Shown: piece by piece, positions 15,807 through 25,587 of the stretch
Numbering within the stretch: position 1 is the stretch's first letter
Layout of the letters: the number at the start of each line of letters is the position of its first letter
From: Planctomycetota bacterium
GTDB lineage: Bacteria; Planctomycetota; UBA1135; GCA-002748355
Direction: 5' to 3'
Assembly (NCBI GenBank): GCA_020638795.1
Contig: JACKHW010000002.1
Coordinates: forward strand, 372,001 to 436,000
Length of the DNA stretch: 64,000 nt
The notes under the pieces: generated by a model
The model's database searches: none
The model's input: the letters and a program-made list of their open reading frames with translations, nothing else
Told to the model about the DNA's origin: nothing
Position numbers and translations under genes: made by a program

Positions 15807-17318
15807 ATGCAGCAACTCGGTGCGGCCGACACCCCGCGTGTCGTCGTCTTCGTTCCACGGTGGTTGCCGCCGAAGATCCAACAGCAGCGTTTTTCCCATC
15901 ACCTCACGCCGATCCTGGGCGCTCTCCGCACGGCGGGATACGGCGTGACGTTCTTGGAGGAAGGGCACGATGGCAAGCCGGACGAATCTTGGCGGGCGAT
16001 CGTGGGAGATGCCCTTCTCGTCGTCGTCTGGGCGGGCGAAATGTACCCGGCGCTCCAGATCGAAGGGCTGCGTGCGATGCTCGATGTCGTGCCCGAGGGC
16101 ATGCCGGTCGTCGTCGGCGGTGGGTTCTTCGGACTCCTCGATGCACGCGAGTTGGATCTCGATCGGCGGATTCGAGCGGTGGTTCATGGGCCTGGAGAAC
16201 TCGTGCTACCTCGTGTCGTGGATGCAGTCGCTACGGCAGCCCCCCTGGATGGTGTGGGTGGAATCACGCTCCTCGAGCGAAATCGTGTCGCAAGAACGGC
16301 CGCACCGCGGCGGCGCCGCTTCGACCCCGCATGGAACGACGTACTCGCCGAACTCGATTTGGCTCGCTACGCGGGGCCCGAACCCACGACGTTCGACAAT
16401 GACGAGCCAGCGCTCCAGGTCCACACGGGTTCGGGCTGTGCGAAGCGCTGTCACTTCTGCTTCGACGAGAACACGCCGTATGGTGTTTTTCCCGCGACGA
16501 GTGTCGTCGATGCGGTCGAGACGACGATACGGCGTGGTCGAGTTCGCCAGATCGCGATCGGCGAACTCGATTTCTTCGTCGATCACCGACGTGTCGTGTC
16601 GGTCGCCGAACAGTTCCTCGATCGTGGCCTCGAACTCAGGTGGTTCGCACTCGGATCGGTGTGTGACTTGATGCGCCTGAGCGACGAAGAAATGGAACTG
16701 CTCGCGCGCAGTGGCTGTCATCGAATCGAGATTGGCACCGAATCCGGATCCGATCCGTTGCTCGTCACGATGCGCAAGAGGCATCGTGCCGCCGACGTGC
16801 TTCCGCTCGTGCGTCGCCTTCGGAACGCGGGGATTCGTACGACACACAACTTGTTGTTCGGAGTGCCCGAGGAGACTCGAGAGGATCGGCACGCGACATT
16901 GAAACTCGGTGCGGCGATCGTTCGCGCGGATCGCGAGGCTCATCTGCACTTCCGTGCGTACCAGATCATCCCGTCGACGACGACGGGAAGCCGCGTCTTG
17001 ACGCAAGTTCCCAACTTTCCGAGAACGCTCCAAGAGCTCCACGACTATCGATTCGGCTTGGCGGCCGGGATTCGTGCATTGCCGTGGCTCGATGCTACCG
17101 AGGAACGCTGGATCCGCGACTTGACGGAGTATGTGCTGCCGCTCGCGTTCCACACATCCGGCGTACCCGCTCGTGGATACCTGTCGAGGTTCGCGGCATC
17201 CGGTTTGCGGCGACTGGCACGCGTGCGCGCTCGCTTCGACATTCGGCTCGGTATTCATGCGGAACGCCGTTTGGCGTCGCGCATCGGGAACCGGTTGGCC
17301 ACGACGTTCGTGCCCTGA
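15807..17318 (+). CDS. Radical SAM protein with N-terminal B12-binding-like domain
   Basis: The 503-residue protein has an N-terminal Rossmann-like part (about 8-130, RVVVFVPRWLPP, GYGVTFLEE, VVVGGGFFG) resembling cobalamin-binding domains of B12-dependent radical SAM enzymes. The radical SAM core begins at SGCAKRCHFCFDE, giving the CxxxCxxC 4Fe-4S motif near residue 212. Later strands include IEIGTESGSD and the GIRTTHNLLFGVPEET turn. Such enzymes carry out methylations or rearrangements on lipids, cofactors or natural products; the substrate cannot be read. It has no DxHxxG signature in the N-domain that I can see, so cobalamin binding is unproven. It ends convergently with a glycosyltransferase; a 14-base palindrome (17327-17340) separates them. 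Confidence 0.83.
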   Translation: MQQLGAADTPRVVVFVPRWLPPKIQQQRFSHHLTPILGALRTAGYGVTFLEEGHDGKPDESWRAIVGDALLVVVWAGEMYPALQIEGLRAMLDVVPEGMPVVVGGGFFGLLDARELDLDRRIRAVVHGPGELVLPRVVDAVATAAPLDGVGGITLLERNRVARTAAPRRRRFDPAWNDVLAELDLARYAGPEPTTFDNDEPALQVHTGSGCAKRCHFCFDENTPYGVFPATSVVDAVETTIRRGRVRQIAIGELDFFVDHRRVVSVAEQFLDRGLELRWFALGSVCDLMRLSDEEMELLARSGCHRIEIGTESGSDPLLVTMRKRHRAADVLPLVRRLRNAGIRTTHNLLFGVPEETREDRHATLKLGAAIVRADREAHLHFRAYQIIPSTTTGSRVLTQVPNFPRTLQELHDYRFGLAAGIRALPWLDATEERWIRDLTEYVLPLAFHTSGVPARGYLSRFAASGLRRLARVRARFDIRLGIHAERRLASRIGNRLATTFVP

Positions 17319-17326
17319 GACAGTCC

Positions 17327-17340
17327 AGCAGCGCGCTGCT
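17327..17340. terminator. Perfect 14-base palindrome between convergent genes
   Basis: AGCAGCGCGCTGCT lies in the 25-base gap between the convergent ends of the radical SAM and glycosyltransferase genes. It could act as a short bidirectional hairpin, but neither side has a U-run, so this is weak. Confidence 0.3.
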
Positions 17341-17343
17341 CGG

Positions 17344-18567
17344 CTAGGAGAGTCCCGAGACGGCTTCGATCAGTTCGGTCGTGCGCGAGTCCCACGTCGA
17401 GGTGTCGACTCTTCGCCGTTGCGCCTCAGGTGCGTGGAGCGGACCGTCCTCGAGGCTGCGTTTCACGTGCTGCAAGAACTCGTCGTCGTCACGCGCGATG
17501 CGCACGCAGTCCGAGTAGTGCTCGATCTCGGGAAAGTCGGTGCTGACGATGTCGAGCCCCAACGCTAGATACTCCTTGAGCTTGATCGGATTGCAGTGAC
17601 GGATCCACTCGTTGCGTTGCCACGGCATCAACGCGACATCGAAGCCCGAACCCCATGCGGGGATCTCCTCGTACGACTTGAAGTCGACCCAGTGGACGTT
17701 GTCGAAGCGTGCGAAGCGTTCCATCGAACACATCGCTCGACCGACGAGAACGAGCGACACGTTCGGGAGTTCGCGCGCGAGCTTCTCGAGCAGGTCGAAA
17801 TCCACCGTGTAGTCGTCGAGTCCTCCGAAGAAACCGATGCGCGGGTGCGGAATGCGGCGGAGTTCTGCGGGCTGCAGTTCTTCGGGAACGCGCTGGAACA
17901 CGTCGAGGTCGACACCGTGGTCCAAGAAGAGCGAATTGCCTCTGCGTTTCTCCGTCTCCTCACGCATCAGTTCGCGACTCACGTAGAGCGAGAGGTCCGC
18001 CGTCTCGAGAAGCGCGTCTTCGAGACCTTCGATCAAGCCGCTGTCCGCTTCGCCGAACGCAGAATGCTTGTCGGAGCGGTTGTAGATCAGCGACGCCTTG
18101 TCGAGCTTGTTCGCGATCTGCAGCGCGGTCGGCACGGTGACGAAAACGTGTGGGTTTTCGATGCCTGCACGCTTGATGGCGCGGCGAACCTGCAGCTCGA
18201 CGAGCCGCGCATTTGCGAGTCGACCGATCGCGCTGCCGTACATCGGAAACAACACGGGACTCAAGACCCAGTAGTCGGGAAGTCCTTCGACGGGACGCGC
18301 GAGACCTTTCGTCATGCTCGCGACCTTGCGCCGGACTCGAGACCAGAAAGCTGCGCTCTTCCCCGGCGTCGGCATGCGCATGCCGATGCTGTTGACGAGA
18401 AGGACTTTGCGCGTGCGCGCGAGGCGCGTCATCAGCTGGAAGTCGCTGTGAGCCCGGTTGTGGTAATACCAATCCTGCCCACAGAAGCAGACGAACGGTC
18501 GCCCGTCATCCAGCTTCGTGACATCGATCGCCGTGTCGAGGGCACTCGCGGTTCCGACGGATGTCAT
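17344..18567 (-). CDS. Glycosyltransferase of the GT-B (GT4-like) type
   Basis: The 407-residue protein shows the two-domain GT-B plan. The N-terminal half reads FVCFCGQDWYYHNRAHSDFQL and RKVLLVNSIGMRMP. The C-terminal half has the nucleotide-sugar domain: PRIGFFGGLDDYTVDFDLLEKLARELPNV split by short loops, VLVGRAM, VHWVDFKSYEEIPAW, and NPIKLKEYLALGLDIVSTD, where the Lys/Glu pair contacts the donor. This matches enzymes that build cell-surface or exopolysaccharide glycans; donor and acceptor are unknown. GGAGG stands five bases before ATG 18567, which fixes the start. No signal peptide. It is divergent from the second ECF sigma factor. Confidence 0.85.
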   Translation of the reverse strand: MTSVGTASALDTAIDVTKLDDGRPFVCFCGQDWYYHNRAHSDFQLMTRLARTRKVLLVNSIGMRMPTPGKSAAFWSRVRRKVASMTKGLARPVEGLPDYWVLSPVLFPMYGSAIGRLANARLVELQVRRAIKRAGIENPHVFVTVPTALQIANKLDKASLIYNRSDKHSAFGEADSGLIEGLEDALLETADLSLYVSRELMREETEKRRGNSLFLDHGVDLDVFQRVPEELQPAELRRIPHPRIGFFGGLDDYTVDFDLLEKLARELPNVSLVLVGRAMCSMERFARFDNVHWVDFKSYEEIPAWGSGFDVALMPWQRNEWIRHCNPIKLKEYLALGLDIVSTDFPEIEHYSDCVRIARDDDEFLQHVKRSLEDGPLHAPEAQRRRVDTSTWDSRTTELIEAVSGLS

Positions 18568-18721
18568 GCTTCCTCCAGAGTACGCATGTCGTGTTCTTCG
18601 ACGGATTGGACCCGTGAGCTGGATCCTCGACCCTCGGGTGCCTTCGATCTCGGTGTCAAGGACGTTTGGAGCCCTGCGCGGCACGGTTGCCATCGAGCGT
18701 GTTCGCTGGGATCATCGTCTC

Positions 18722-19321
18722 GTGGCAGATTGGGACGAGGGATCGAAGTTGGTCCGTGAGGCCTCGCGAGGCGACGAGCGTTCCGTCACGGAGTTGTTGG
18801 CCCGGCATCTCCCGCGTCTCCGTGCATTCTTGCGCCTCCGCCTCAGCGATCGAGCACTCGCCAAGGACTCCGTGTCGGACTTCGTCCAGTCCGTCTGTCG
18901 GGAGTGTCTCGTCGAAGCCGATGCTTTCGAGTACCGCAGTGAAGCTGCGTTCCGCCACTGGCTGTTCACGCTCGCGTTGCGCAAGGTTCAGGACCGTGCG
19001 CGGTACTGGCATGCCCAACGTCGCAGCGTAGATCGCGAGCAGAGCCTGTCGGCTTCGTCCATCAGTTCGGATGCGTCCATCGAAGAGCGGATCGGAACGC
19101 TATTCACTCCGAGTCGTGACGCTGCCGTGCACGAGGAGATCGAGCGTGTCCATGCCGCGTTCGAAGAGCTCCCGGAGCACTATCGTGAACTTCTCACGAT
19201 GTCGCGGATCTATGGCTACACGAACCGCGAGATCGCCGAACTCATGGGTCGTGGAGAGGACGCGGTGCGCATGATGCTGGCGCGGGCGTTGGTGAAGTTG
19301 TCGTCCATCTTGTCCGACTGA
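18722..19321 (+). CDS. ECF-type RNA polymerase sigma factor, second copy
   Basis: About 199 residues. Region 2 is GDERSVTELLARHLPRLRAFL with ALAKDSVSDFVQSVCRECL and FRHWLFTLALRKVQDRARYW. Region 4 is FEELPEHYRELLTMSRIYGY with the helix-turn-helix TNREIAELMGRGEDAVRMML. The DFVQSV motif is common in planctomycete ECF factors that partner with protein kinases. The start is uncertain: GTG 18722 directly precedes the conserved part, while the frame is open to ATG 18518, antisense to the glycosyltransferase start. It runs convergently into the WD40 kinase gene with 19 bases between stops. No anti-sigma gene is adjacent. Confidence 0.87.
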   Translation: MADWDEGSKLVREASRGDERSVTELLARHLPRLRAFLRLRLSDRALAKDSVSDFVQSVCRECLVEADAFEYRSEAAFRHWLFTLALRKVQDRARYWHAQRRSVDREQSLSASSISSDASIEERIGTLFTPSRDAAVHEEIERVHAAFEELPEHYRELLTMSRIYGYTNREIAELMGRGEDAVRMMLARALVKLSSILSD

Positions 19322-19340
19322 CGGTGGCCGGATCCGCGAG

Positions 19341-22300
19341 TCAATGATCCGAGACGACGCGGACGAGTCCGCGCATATCGCCAGTCGCGATTCGATACCC
19401 TTCGCGATCGATCGCGAGATCGAGGATCGCGGATCCATGTCCGCGAATCGTGAAGAGCAGCTCGAAGTTCTCGGGATTCCAGATTCGCACGCTGAAGTCG
19501 CCCGCACCTGCACTGAACAGTCGAGTGCCGGCTGGATTCATCACGAGGTCGTGTACACCGCCATCGTGTCCATGCAAGACACCGAGCTGTCGCCCATTCT
19601 GTGCAGAGTGGCACACGATCCGGCGATCTTTACCGGCGACGAAGAGCCTACTGCCATCCGAAGACCATGCCGCGGCGAAGGCGCGCGCTTCGAGTGCGCG
19701 AAACGAAAACCGGCGTTCGAGCGTGTCGCTCGCGATCAAATGAACGTCGCCCGCATCGTCGGTTGCACAATAAGTGTCTTGGCTCGGGCTTTCCACGATG
19801 CAGCGTACGAGCGACGCACCGAGCTCCAAGCTGGCCGTGGGCTTGCCGTCCGGATCGAACTTGATCAGGCGTCCGTCGGACGTTCCGGCGAGAAAGCTGC
19901 CTTTGTTGCTGGCGGTCGCGCAGTGAACGAGGGCTGTGATCCCGTGATCGAGTTGCAAGCGGCGGATCTCCTTTCCATCCTGCCAAGTCGTCCACGTACC
20001 GTTCGCATCGACGGCGTGCAACGCTTCACTGTCGTCGATGAGTGCTGTCGGAGGACGGCCGTGCGACAGTGAGAAGAGCAACCGATTTCCATCGATGTCG
20101 AACGCCCGGATGAGGCCGTCATAGCCACCTGCGTAGAGGATTGATCGCTTCGCATCGAAAGCCAATCGGGCGACGGGTCGCGCCAGCGTGAACGTGGCGC
20201 TCGGCGCGGCCGAGCGCCGCCAGATGTGGAGTGCCGGTTCGCCTTCGCCAGCGACGATGCGCGAACTCGTCGCGACCACGAACGCACCGCACAGAGCAGC
20301 TGTGTCGAGGGACTCGTTCGACCCTCGTAGGCGGCGTGGTGTCGCGTCGGATTGGTCGTTCCAGAGTGTGACGGTCTTGTCCCAGCTCGCCGATACGAAG
20401 CTGAGGCCGTCGCCGTCGACGCAGAGGTCGACCACCTGTGCATCGTGCGAGGTGAGAGACCTGACGTCGTCAGGTTGATCGAGATCGATCGCGAGGATCG
20501 TCGCGGCTTGCCGCGCGACGAGAAGGCGTCGTTCGCGCGGCAGCACGTCGAGCGTCTTGATGCGGTGACTCGATCGACACAACAATCCTGGAGCGCCTTC
20601 GGCTCGATAGTCCCAGAGCAGAATGTCGTTGTCGCGATCGAAGTAGAGTCGATCGTGATCGGGGTCGAACACGACACTACGGGCCGCAGTACCTGGAAAA
20701 CTCCGAGATGCGACGGAAGCCCATTGATCATCATTGCGCTCGAACACGTACAGCGTACTGCCCTCGGGCCCGAAGTCATCGAGCAGAGTCGCTGCGAGGA
20801 CGCCGATGCGCGATGGCGACTTCGGATCGGTGACGATCCTCCGGATCGGAGTCGTTCCGGTCCGTAGCATGTAGCGCGACGTACCGTTGATCGTCCGTGG
20901 CACGACATGGATCGCGCCCTGCGAGTCCCCGACGATGAGTTCGATGTCGCCGTGCTCGTCGGGAACGCTCGAGATAGCAGTGAGAGAGGCGTTTTCGATC
21001 TGCAGCTCACTTCGACTCTCGATATTCGGAACGCCGACGAGCCTGATGGTGTCGCCGCCATCGACGAACGCGACCGTGCGCGCATCGACGGCACGAAGGT
21101 CGAAGGCGCGTTCGGGAATCGCGAGTCGACCCGATCGCGAATCGACGAGAGCGGACAGATGGCGCCACTCGAAGTCTCGGAGGTCTGCTGCGCACCCCGA
21201 CAAGAACGCCTTGGCGACCGAAATCTCGGAGTTCCTCGTCGAAGTATCGGCAGCGAGTAGTCCCGCGGAATAGCCGATCCGGTCCGCGCGATCGCGCTCC
21301 GCAATGGCTGCGTTTCGTTCACGTAGAACTTGTGAGATCGTGACGAGTGGAGCCACGACGAAGAGGAAGAAACCGAGCAGCATGGCCACGCTCATCGTCG
21401 GATGACGCTGGATCCAACGACGGACGCGCAATGCTCGACCCGGCGGCCGCGCTTCGATCGGGCGATGCGCCAGGAGGTGATCGAGGTCGCGCGCGAAATC
21501 ACTTGCGCTCGCGTAGCGACGTGTTTCTGAAGGATCGAGCGCCGTGGCGCAAACCGTCTCGACATCGACGGGGATCGCTCGATCGGACTCGCGTGGCCGC
21601 GGCGGAGTCGCAGCGAGAATCGAATGTCGGAGTGATTCCCTGTCCTTGCTCTCGAATGGGCGGCGGTGCGTGAGTAGTTCGTACAAGATGACGCCGAGCG
21701 CCCAAACGTCTCCTCGTTCGGGGGAGTTGATTTCGCCTCGCAACGCCTCAGGTGGCATGTAGTGCAGGGATCCGAGCGTGCCCGGATCCTGGGTCATACG
21801 GGCGTCGATGTCCCCAGAGCGCGCCAGTCCGAAGTCGAACAGACGAATCGTTCCATCGGGCTCGACCGAGATGTTGGACGGCTTGACGTCGCGGTGGACG
21901 ACACCGCGTCCGTGCGCGTGTTCGAGGGCGTTGGCGACGTCCCTGACGATGCGGATCGCACACTGGATGCGTGTCCCCGTGAACGCATCTCCCCGGACCT
22001 CCTCGGTCGCGCGTGCGCGCGTGAGGAGCGCTGCGCCATAGTCGGCTGCCGTCGTGTCCTGAGGGGATTGCTTCGCCAACTCGTCCAGGAGGTCGCGCAG
22101 GGACGCGCCTCGAAGGAGTTCCATCGCGAACCACGGCGTATCACTCGTTTCTCCCGAGGCGAGGACCGGAACGATGTTGCGGTGCTGCAATTTCGAGATC
22201 GCGACGATCTCGCGATGAAAACGCTGATGCGCGCCCTCGAAGAAGAGGAACTCCGGACGAATGAGCTTGAGCGCGACATCGCGGCCGAGCGAGGTCTGAG

Positions 22301-22562
22301 TCGCCCGATGTACGACGCCCATGCCTCCTCGCCCCAGCACTTCGTGAAGCGTGAAGTCCTCGAATCGGAGAGCATCGATTCCACGAGGCTCGTGGGCCTC
22401 GAGAAAGCCGATCCGTCGCAGCTTCTCGAGGCGCACCTCGATGGCCGGTGCGAGCTCGGGATGAGCCAGGCAGGCCTCGCGGACCTCCGCTTCGAATCGT
22501 GACGGATCCGAGGCGAAGCATCGCTCGAGAATCGAATCGATCTGCTCGTTCCTCGAGCTCAT
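19341..22562 (-). CDS. Membrane Ser/Thr protein kinase with C-terminal WD40 propeller
   Basis: The 1073-residue protein has a helical head and a kinase domain (about 70-370) with glycine loop GRGGMG (77-82), Lys99 in VALKL, HRDVKPSN near 222 and a FDFGLARSG activation segment. A membrane helix (about 385-406, MLLGFFLFVVAPLVTI) is followed by ERDRADRIGYSAGLLAADT, a segment usual in planctomycete WD40 kinases. The rest (about 470-1073) is a beta-propeller with WD-like repeats such as FVSASWDKTVTLWN, GGYDGLIRAFD and SAGAGDFSVRIWN. The propeller probably binds a protein partner across the membrane. The ECF sigma factor that faces it (18722-19321) is the likely functional partner. All kinase catalytic residues look intact. 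Confidence 0.92.
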   Translation of the reverse strand: MSSRNEQIDSILERCFASDPSRFEAEVREACLAHPELAPAIEVRLEKLRRIGFLEAHEPRGIDALRFEDFTLHEVLGRGGMGVVHRATQTSLGRDVALKLIRPEFLFFEGAHQRFHREIVAISKLQHRNIVPVLASGETSDTPWFAMELLRGASLRDLLDELAKQSPQDTTAADYGAALLTRARATEEVRGDAFTGTRIQCAIRIVRDVANALEHAHGRGVVHRDVKPSNISVEPDGTIRLFDFGLARSGDIDARMTQDPGTLGSLHYMPPEALRGEINSPERGDVWALGVILYELLTHRRPFESKDRESLRHSILAATPPRPRESDRAIPVDVETVCATALDPSETRRYASASDFARDLDHLLAHRPIEARPPGRALRVRRWIQRHPTMSVAMLLGFFLFVVAPLVTISQVLRERNAAIAERDRADRIGYSAGLLAADTSTRNSEISVAKAFLSGCAADLRDFEWRHLSALVDSRSGRLAIPERAFDLRAVDARTVAFVDGGDTIRLVGVPNIESRSELQIENASLTAISSVPDEHGDIELIVGDSQGAIHVVPRTINGTSRYMLRTGTTPIRRIVTDPKSPSRIGVLAATLLDDFGPEGSTLYVFERNDDQWASVASRSFPGTAARSVVFDPDHDRLYFDRDNDILLWDYRAEGAPGLLCRSSHRIKTLDVLPRERRLLVARQAATILAIDLDQPDDVRSLTSHDAQVVDLCVDGDGLSFVSASWDKTVTLWNDQSDATPRRLRGSNESLDTAALCGAFVVATSSRIVAGEGEPALHIWRRSAAPSATFTLARPVARLAFDAKRSILYAGGYDGLIRAFDIDGNRLLFSLSHGRPPTALIDDSEALHAVDANGTWTTWQDGKEIRRLQLDHGITALVHCATASNKGSFLAGTSDGRLIKFDPDGKPTASLELGASLVRCIVESPSQDTYCATDDAGDVHLIASDTLERRFSFRALEARAFAAAWSSDGSRLFVAGKDRRIVCHSAQNGRQLGVLHGHDGGVHDLVMNPAGTRLFSAGAGDFSVRIWNPENFELLFTIRGHGSAILDLAIDREGYRIATGDMRGLVRVVSDH

Positions 22563-22612
22563 GTGCGGAATCTATCAGACCGCGAGTGGTCGATGCCGCG
22601 TGAGGCGGGATT

Positions 22613-23221
22613 TCAGATCGGCGTGACTTCGGTCAATCCGAGGCGGATCTTCGTTCCTGCGGGCAGCGTTCGGGACTCGTCCGTGAGGCTCGCGAGCTCG
22701 GGCGAGACACGCATACGCCGGTGGAACGCGATCCGCGCGTCGAGCTCGAGGTCCTCGGGTGGACGCGATCGCATCGTGCTGCGTAGGATCCAATCCGAGG
22801 CGTGGCTCGTCAGCACGAGGCAGGACTCGAAGTCGTCCGGCATCGTGGGGGGCAATCGCCGTAGGTGCATACGCCCGAAGAAGACGTCGCGCATGTCCGT
22901 GACGTGGATGACACGCGTGCCGCGAGCGACGTGCTCATCCCCGAAGCGGACGATGTCTACGAGATTGCCGTCGAGACGCCACTCGACGGAGATCGAGACG
23001 ACGGTCGCCGATTCGATGACCTCGATGTTCCAATCGCTCCAGCCGGCCATCTCCACCTGGCTGCACAGCAAACTCCCGCCGCCTACCGTCACTCGGATCC
23101 CTGCTGGATCCTTCTTGGTTCGGGAAGCGTGCAGTGCAGACAGAGACGGCGTCGCGATCGATTCGTCTCGCGTCTCGATTCGCAAGCCTCGGGCGATGAC
23201 CGGGTGTTCGAGAACGTTCAT
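22613..23221 (-). CDS. Protein of unknown function, third gene of a coupled trio
   Basis: This 202-residue protein is predicted to be mostly beta strand. It has no signal peptide, membrane helix or family motif that I recognise. Notable segments are VEMAGWSDWNIEVIES, VVSISVEWRLDGN and VFFGRMHLRRLPPTMPDDFES. Its ATG overlaps the stop of the large acidic protein upstream (ATGA-type, 23221-23223), so it is probably made in proportion to it. Its place at the end of the glycosyltransferase run suggests a surface-glycan role, but nothing in the sequence shows a function. It is divergent from nothing and lies tail-to-head with the kinase gene, 50 bases apart. Confidence 0.7.
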   Translation of the reverse strand: MNVLEHPVIARGLRIETRDESIATPSLSALHASRTKKDPAGIRVTVGGGSLLCSQVEMAGWSDWNIEVIESATVVSISVEWRLDGNLVDIVRFGDEHVARGTRVIHVTDMRDVFFGRMHLRRLPPTMPDDFESCLVLTSHASDWILRSTMRSRPPEDLELDARIAFHRRMRVSPELASLTDESRTLPAGTKIRLGLTEVTPI

Positions 23222-25587
23222 CAGTATGCCTCCGCCGATTCGAGTGCGGGGTCGAATGCGAGGTGGAGCCCCGAATAGGACAGGCTTTCGCTGTGACCTT
23301 CGCCGTTCGAGTTGTCGGCTCCGTCCCAGCTCGAGTTCGCGAACCGGTCGATGATGAGGTGCATCAAGTTTCCGTCGTCGCGGCGGTCGGCACAGCGATA
23401 GGCCGAGGCCGCGATGGACATGGCTGCTCCGGCCTTGGTGCGTGCCAGTGCGAGGAGCCTGTCCTCGAGTTCGCGAGCGAAGCTCACGATCGAACCCTGG
23501 TCGGGGTTTCGGAGAGCGAGTTCACTCGCGAGCAGGGTTGCAAATGCCTGGTCGCGCGCGGATAGAACGCTCGCGTCCGGGTCTTCCGGTGCCCACCGAT
23601 CGAAGAGCGCGCCAGTGTCGTCGAGTGCTCGTCGTACCATGTTGACTCGTTTGAGGTCGAAGACTTCGCCGCGTCGACTGCAAAGGACGGCTTCGACGAG
23701 AGTGTCGATGCAGTATTTGCCGTCCAGCGGCTGGCGAGCTGCATCCGCGAACCCCATGGCTCCGAGGGCGTATGCGCGCATCGGCGCATGCCCATCGTCT
23801 TGGTTCTGCAATGTCAGCGCCTCGGCCCGACGCTGACTCGCGTCGAGCGCTTTCTGGATCGCGCCTCGGTAGAGTTGTCGGTCGAGACCGTGCCACAGAG
23901 CCGCTGCGCATTCTTTTGCGAAGCGCTCGGGTTCGAGGAACTCGCCATTGGGCTGCTGCAGGCTCACGAGACTCTCGGCGATCTGACTCGCGATCTCTCG
24001 TGCACGATCTCGAATGCCGTCGAACTCGCTTGCCGGTTTCCATGCCAGCGGGTTCGCGTTGGATTCGGGTTCGAGCGTGAAGTCGATATCGAGTTTCTTG
24101 CGCGCCTTGGTTGCAGGTGGCTCCGGCTCGCTTGCCGTCGGAGCCGAGGGTGACTTCTCCTCTTCTTCTCGTTCGAAATCTTCGAACCAACCATCGAGCG
24201 CGCTCGGCTTCTCGTCCTCGAGCTCTTCGTCTTCGAGCTTCTTCTCGAGTTGTCTGAGGCGGTCGAGCGCGTCGTCGATCGCGTAGTCGTCCGGCTCCGC
24301 ATCGTTCCCGGTTCGTGTTGCGGACTCATCTTCGACGTCCTCTTCGAGCCAACTCAGGTCCGGCGGTCCTTCGATCGCAGCCTCGAGGATGGCGCGCGTG
24401 TCCGCATCCAGGTCACTGACTCCCAAGTCGTCCATCGAGAGCGAGCCAGACGCCGCGGCCTTCTTCGCGGCAGGCTCTTCCTCGCGCACGAGCTCGGGAT
24501 CGCCACCGGCATCGATGAACTTCGCGCGCATCCGCTTGCGGAAGTCGACTGGCAAGCCTGGCAATCGTGAAACGAAGAGGATCGACGAAGCATCGTCGTC
24601 ACTGAGGCTAGCTTCGAGTTCTTCGAGGTCGAGCCGGCCTTCCGTGGCGAGTTCGGTCAACAGTGCCTTCGCATCGTCATCGAGCGATTCGCTCGCGAAC
24701 GACGTATCGACGTCCATCGACAAGCCAGGATCGAAGGCGACCGAAGCCGGCTCCTCATCATGGCGCACGGGCTGGTCCGAGCTGATGGTTCGAGATGCCT
24801 CATCCTGTCGGAATGCGCGCGCGAGCAGTGGTTCGTCGTCGAAGTCGTGAGGCGCTTCAGGAGTGTCGTCCTGTTTCCTTCCCTTTCGCGCCGTCGTCGG
24901 TTGCGTGGGTGCCGTTGCAGGCGACGCGGCATCCCCGGTTGTAACCGGTGTGAACGTGACCGGGGCGTCTGCGCGGGCGTACTCGACGCGGATCGATGCG
25001 ATGTCGCGCTCGACGAGGAGCTCGGTCACGTACGCCGAAGCGTCGCTGCGGATCAGGCTCTCGGCGAGCACACGGCGTCGCGTCCGGCGGCCGTCCGCAT
25101 CGTTCGCATGGATCGCATCGAGTGCATCGAGTTCTGCAACCGCGAGCCCGTCGATCCGATCGGCCAAGAACGACGGAAGCGCGCCGTCGGCGACATCGCC
25201 ATTCCGTTGCGCCGACCCATCAGCCGCGACGTAGCCGGTGACGGCATACACTTTGTTGTTGCCGACCTCTGCGAACATGCGGCGCAACGCCTGCGGGTGC
25301 ACGAGCGTCTCGTCGTCGAAGCAGATCGCGATCTTGTTCGCATCCTTGTAGCGCTTCCGAACGAGTCGAAGGAGGCTACCCAACCCGTCGTCATCCCTGA
25401 GCTGCATGGTGACGAAATCGCAACCGCTGTTCGAACACGCGATCTCGAGGATCCGAGCGTCGGGGGTCTTGCCTTCTCGCGTGATCAGCACGACCGTGAG
25501 GTCTTCGATGTCCTGGCGCGTCGCAGCGGCGAGGCGCGCGAGCAGCCTACGGGGCTTCTTGCAGCATTCGAGAACGAGGAGATTCAT
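23221..25587 (-). CDS. Large acidic protein with a GT-A-like N-terminus
   Basis: The 788-residue protein has three parts. Residues 1-210 resemble a nucleotide-sugar (GT-A) fold: LTVVLITREGK, GSLLRLVRKRYKDANKIAICFDDETLVHPQAL (split strands), and VYAVTGYVAADG. The FDDE motif stands where GT2 enzymes keep their Asp-rich site. Residues 215-500 are a disordered, very acidic linker with clusters such as LEKKLEDEELEDEKPS and FEDFEREEEEK. Residues 520-788 are helical and Ala-rich (RDRAREIASQIAESLVSLQQP, WHGLDRQLYRGAIQKALDAS), reminiscent of an alpha-toroid. No family assignment is possible. It is coupled at both ends by four-base or three-base overlaps with its neighbours, so the three proteins may form one complex. 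Confidence 0.72.
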   Translation of the reverse strand: MNLLVLECCKKPRRLLARLAAATRQDIEDLTVVLITREGKTPDARILEIACSNSGCDFVTMQLRDDDGLGSLLRLVRKRYKDANKIAICFDDETLVHPQALRRMFAEVGNNKVYAVTGYVAADGSAQRNGDVADGALPSFLADRIDGLAVAELDALDAIHANDADGRRTRRRVLAESLIRSDASAYVTELLVERDIASIRVEYARADAPVTFTPVTTGDAASPATAPTQPTTARKGRKQDDTPEAPHDFDDEPLLARAFRQDEASRTISSDQPVRHDEEPASVAFDPGLSMDVDTSFASESLDDDAKALLTELATEGRLDLEELEASLSDDDASSILFVSRLPGLPVDFRKRMRAKFIDAGGDPELVREEEPAAKKAAASGSLSMDDLGVSDLDADTRAILEAAIEGPPDLSWLEEDVEDESATRTGNDAEPDDYAIDDALDRLRQLEKKLEDEELEDEKPSALDGWFEDFEREEEEKSPSAPTASEPEPPATKARKKLDIDFTLEPESNANPLAWKPASEFDGIRDRAREIASQIAESLVSLQQPNGEFLEPERFAKECAAALWHGLDRQLYRGAIQKALDASQRRAEALTLQNQDDGHAPMRAYALGAMGFADAARQPLDGKYCIDTLVEAVLCSRRGEVFDLKRVNMVRRALDDTGALFDRWAPEDPDASVLSARDQAFATLLASELALRNPDQGSIVSFARELEDRLLALARTKAGAAMSIAASAYRCADRRDDGNLMHLIIDRFANSSWDGADNSNGEGHSESLSYSGLHLAFDPALESAEAY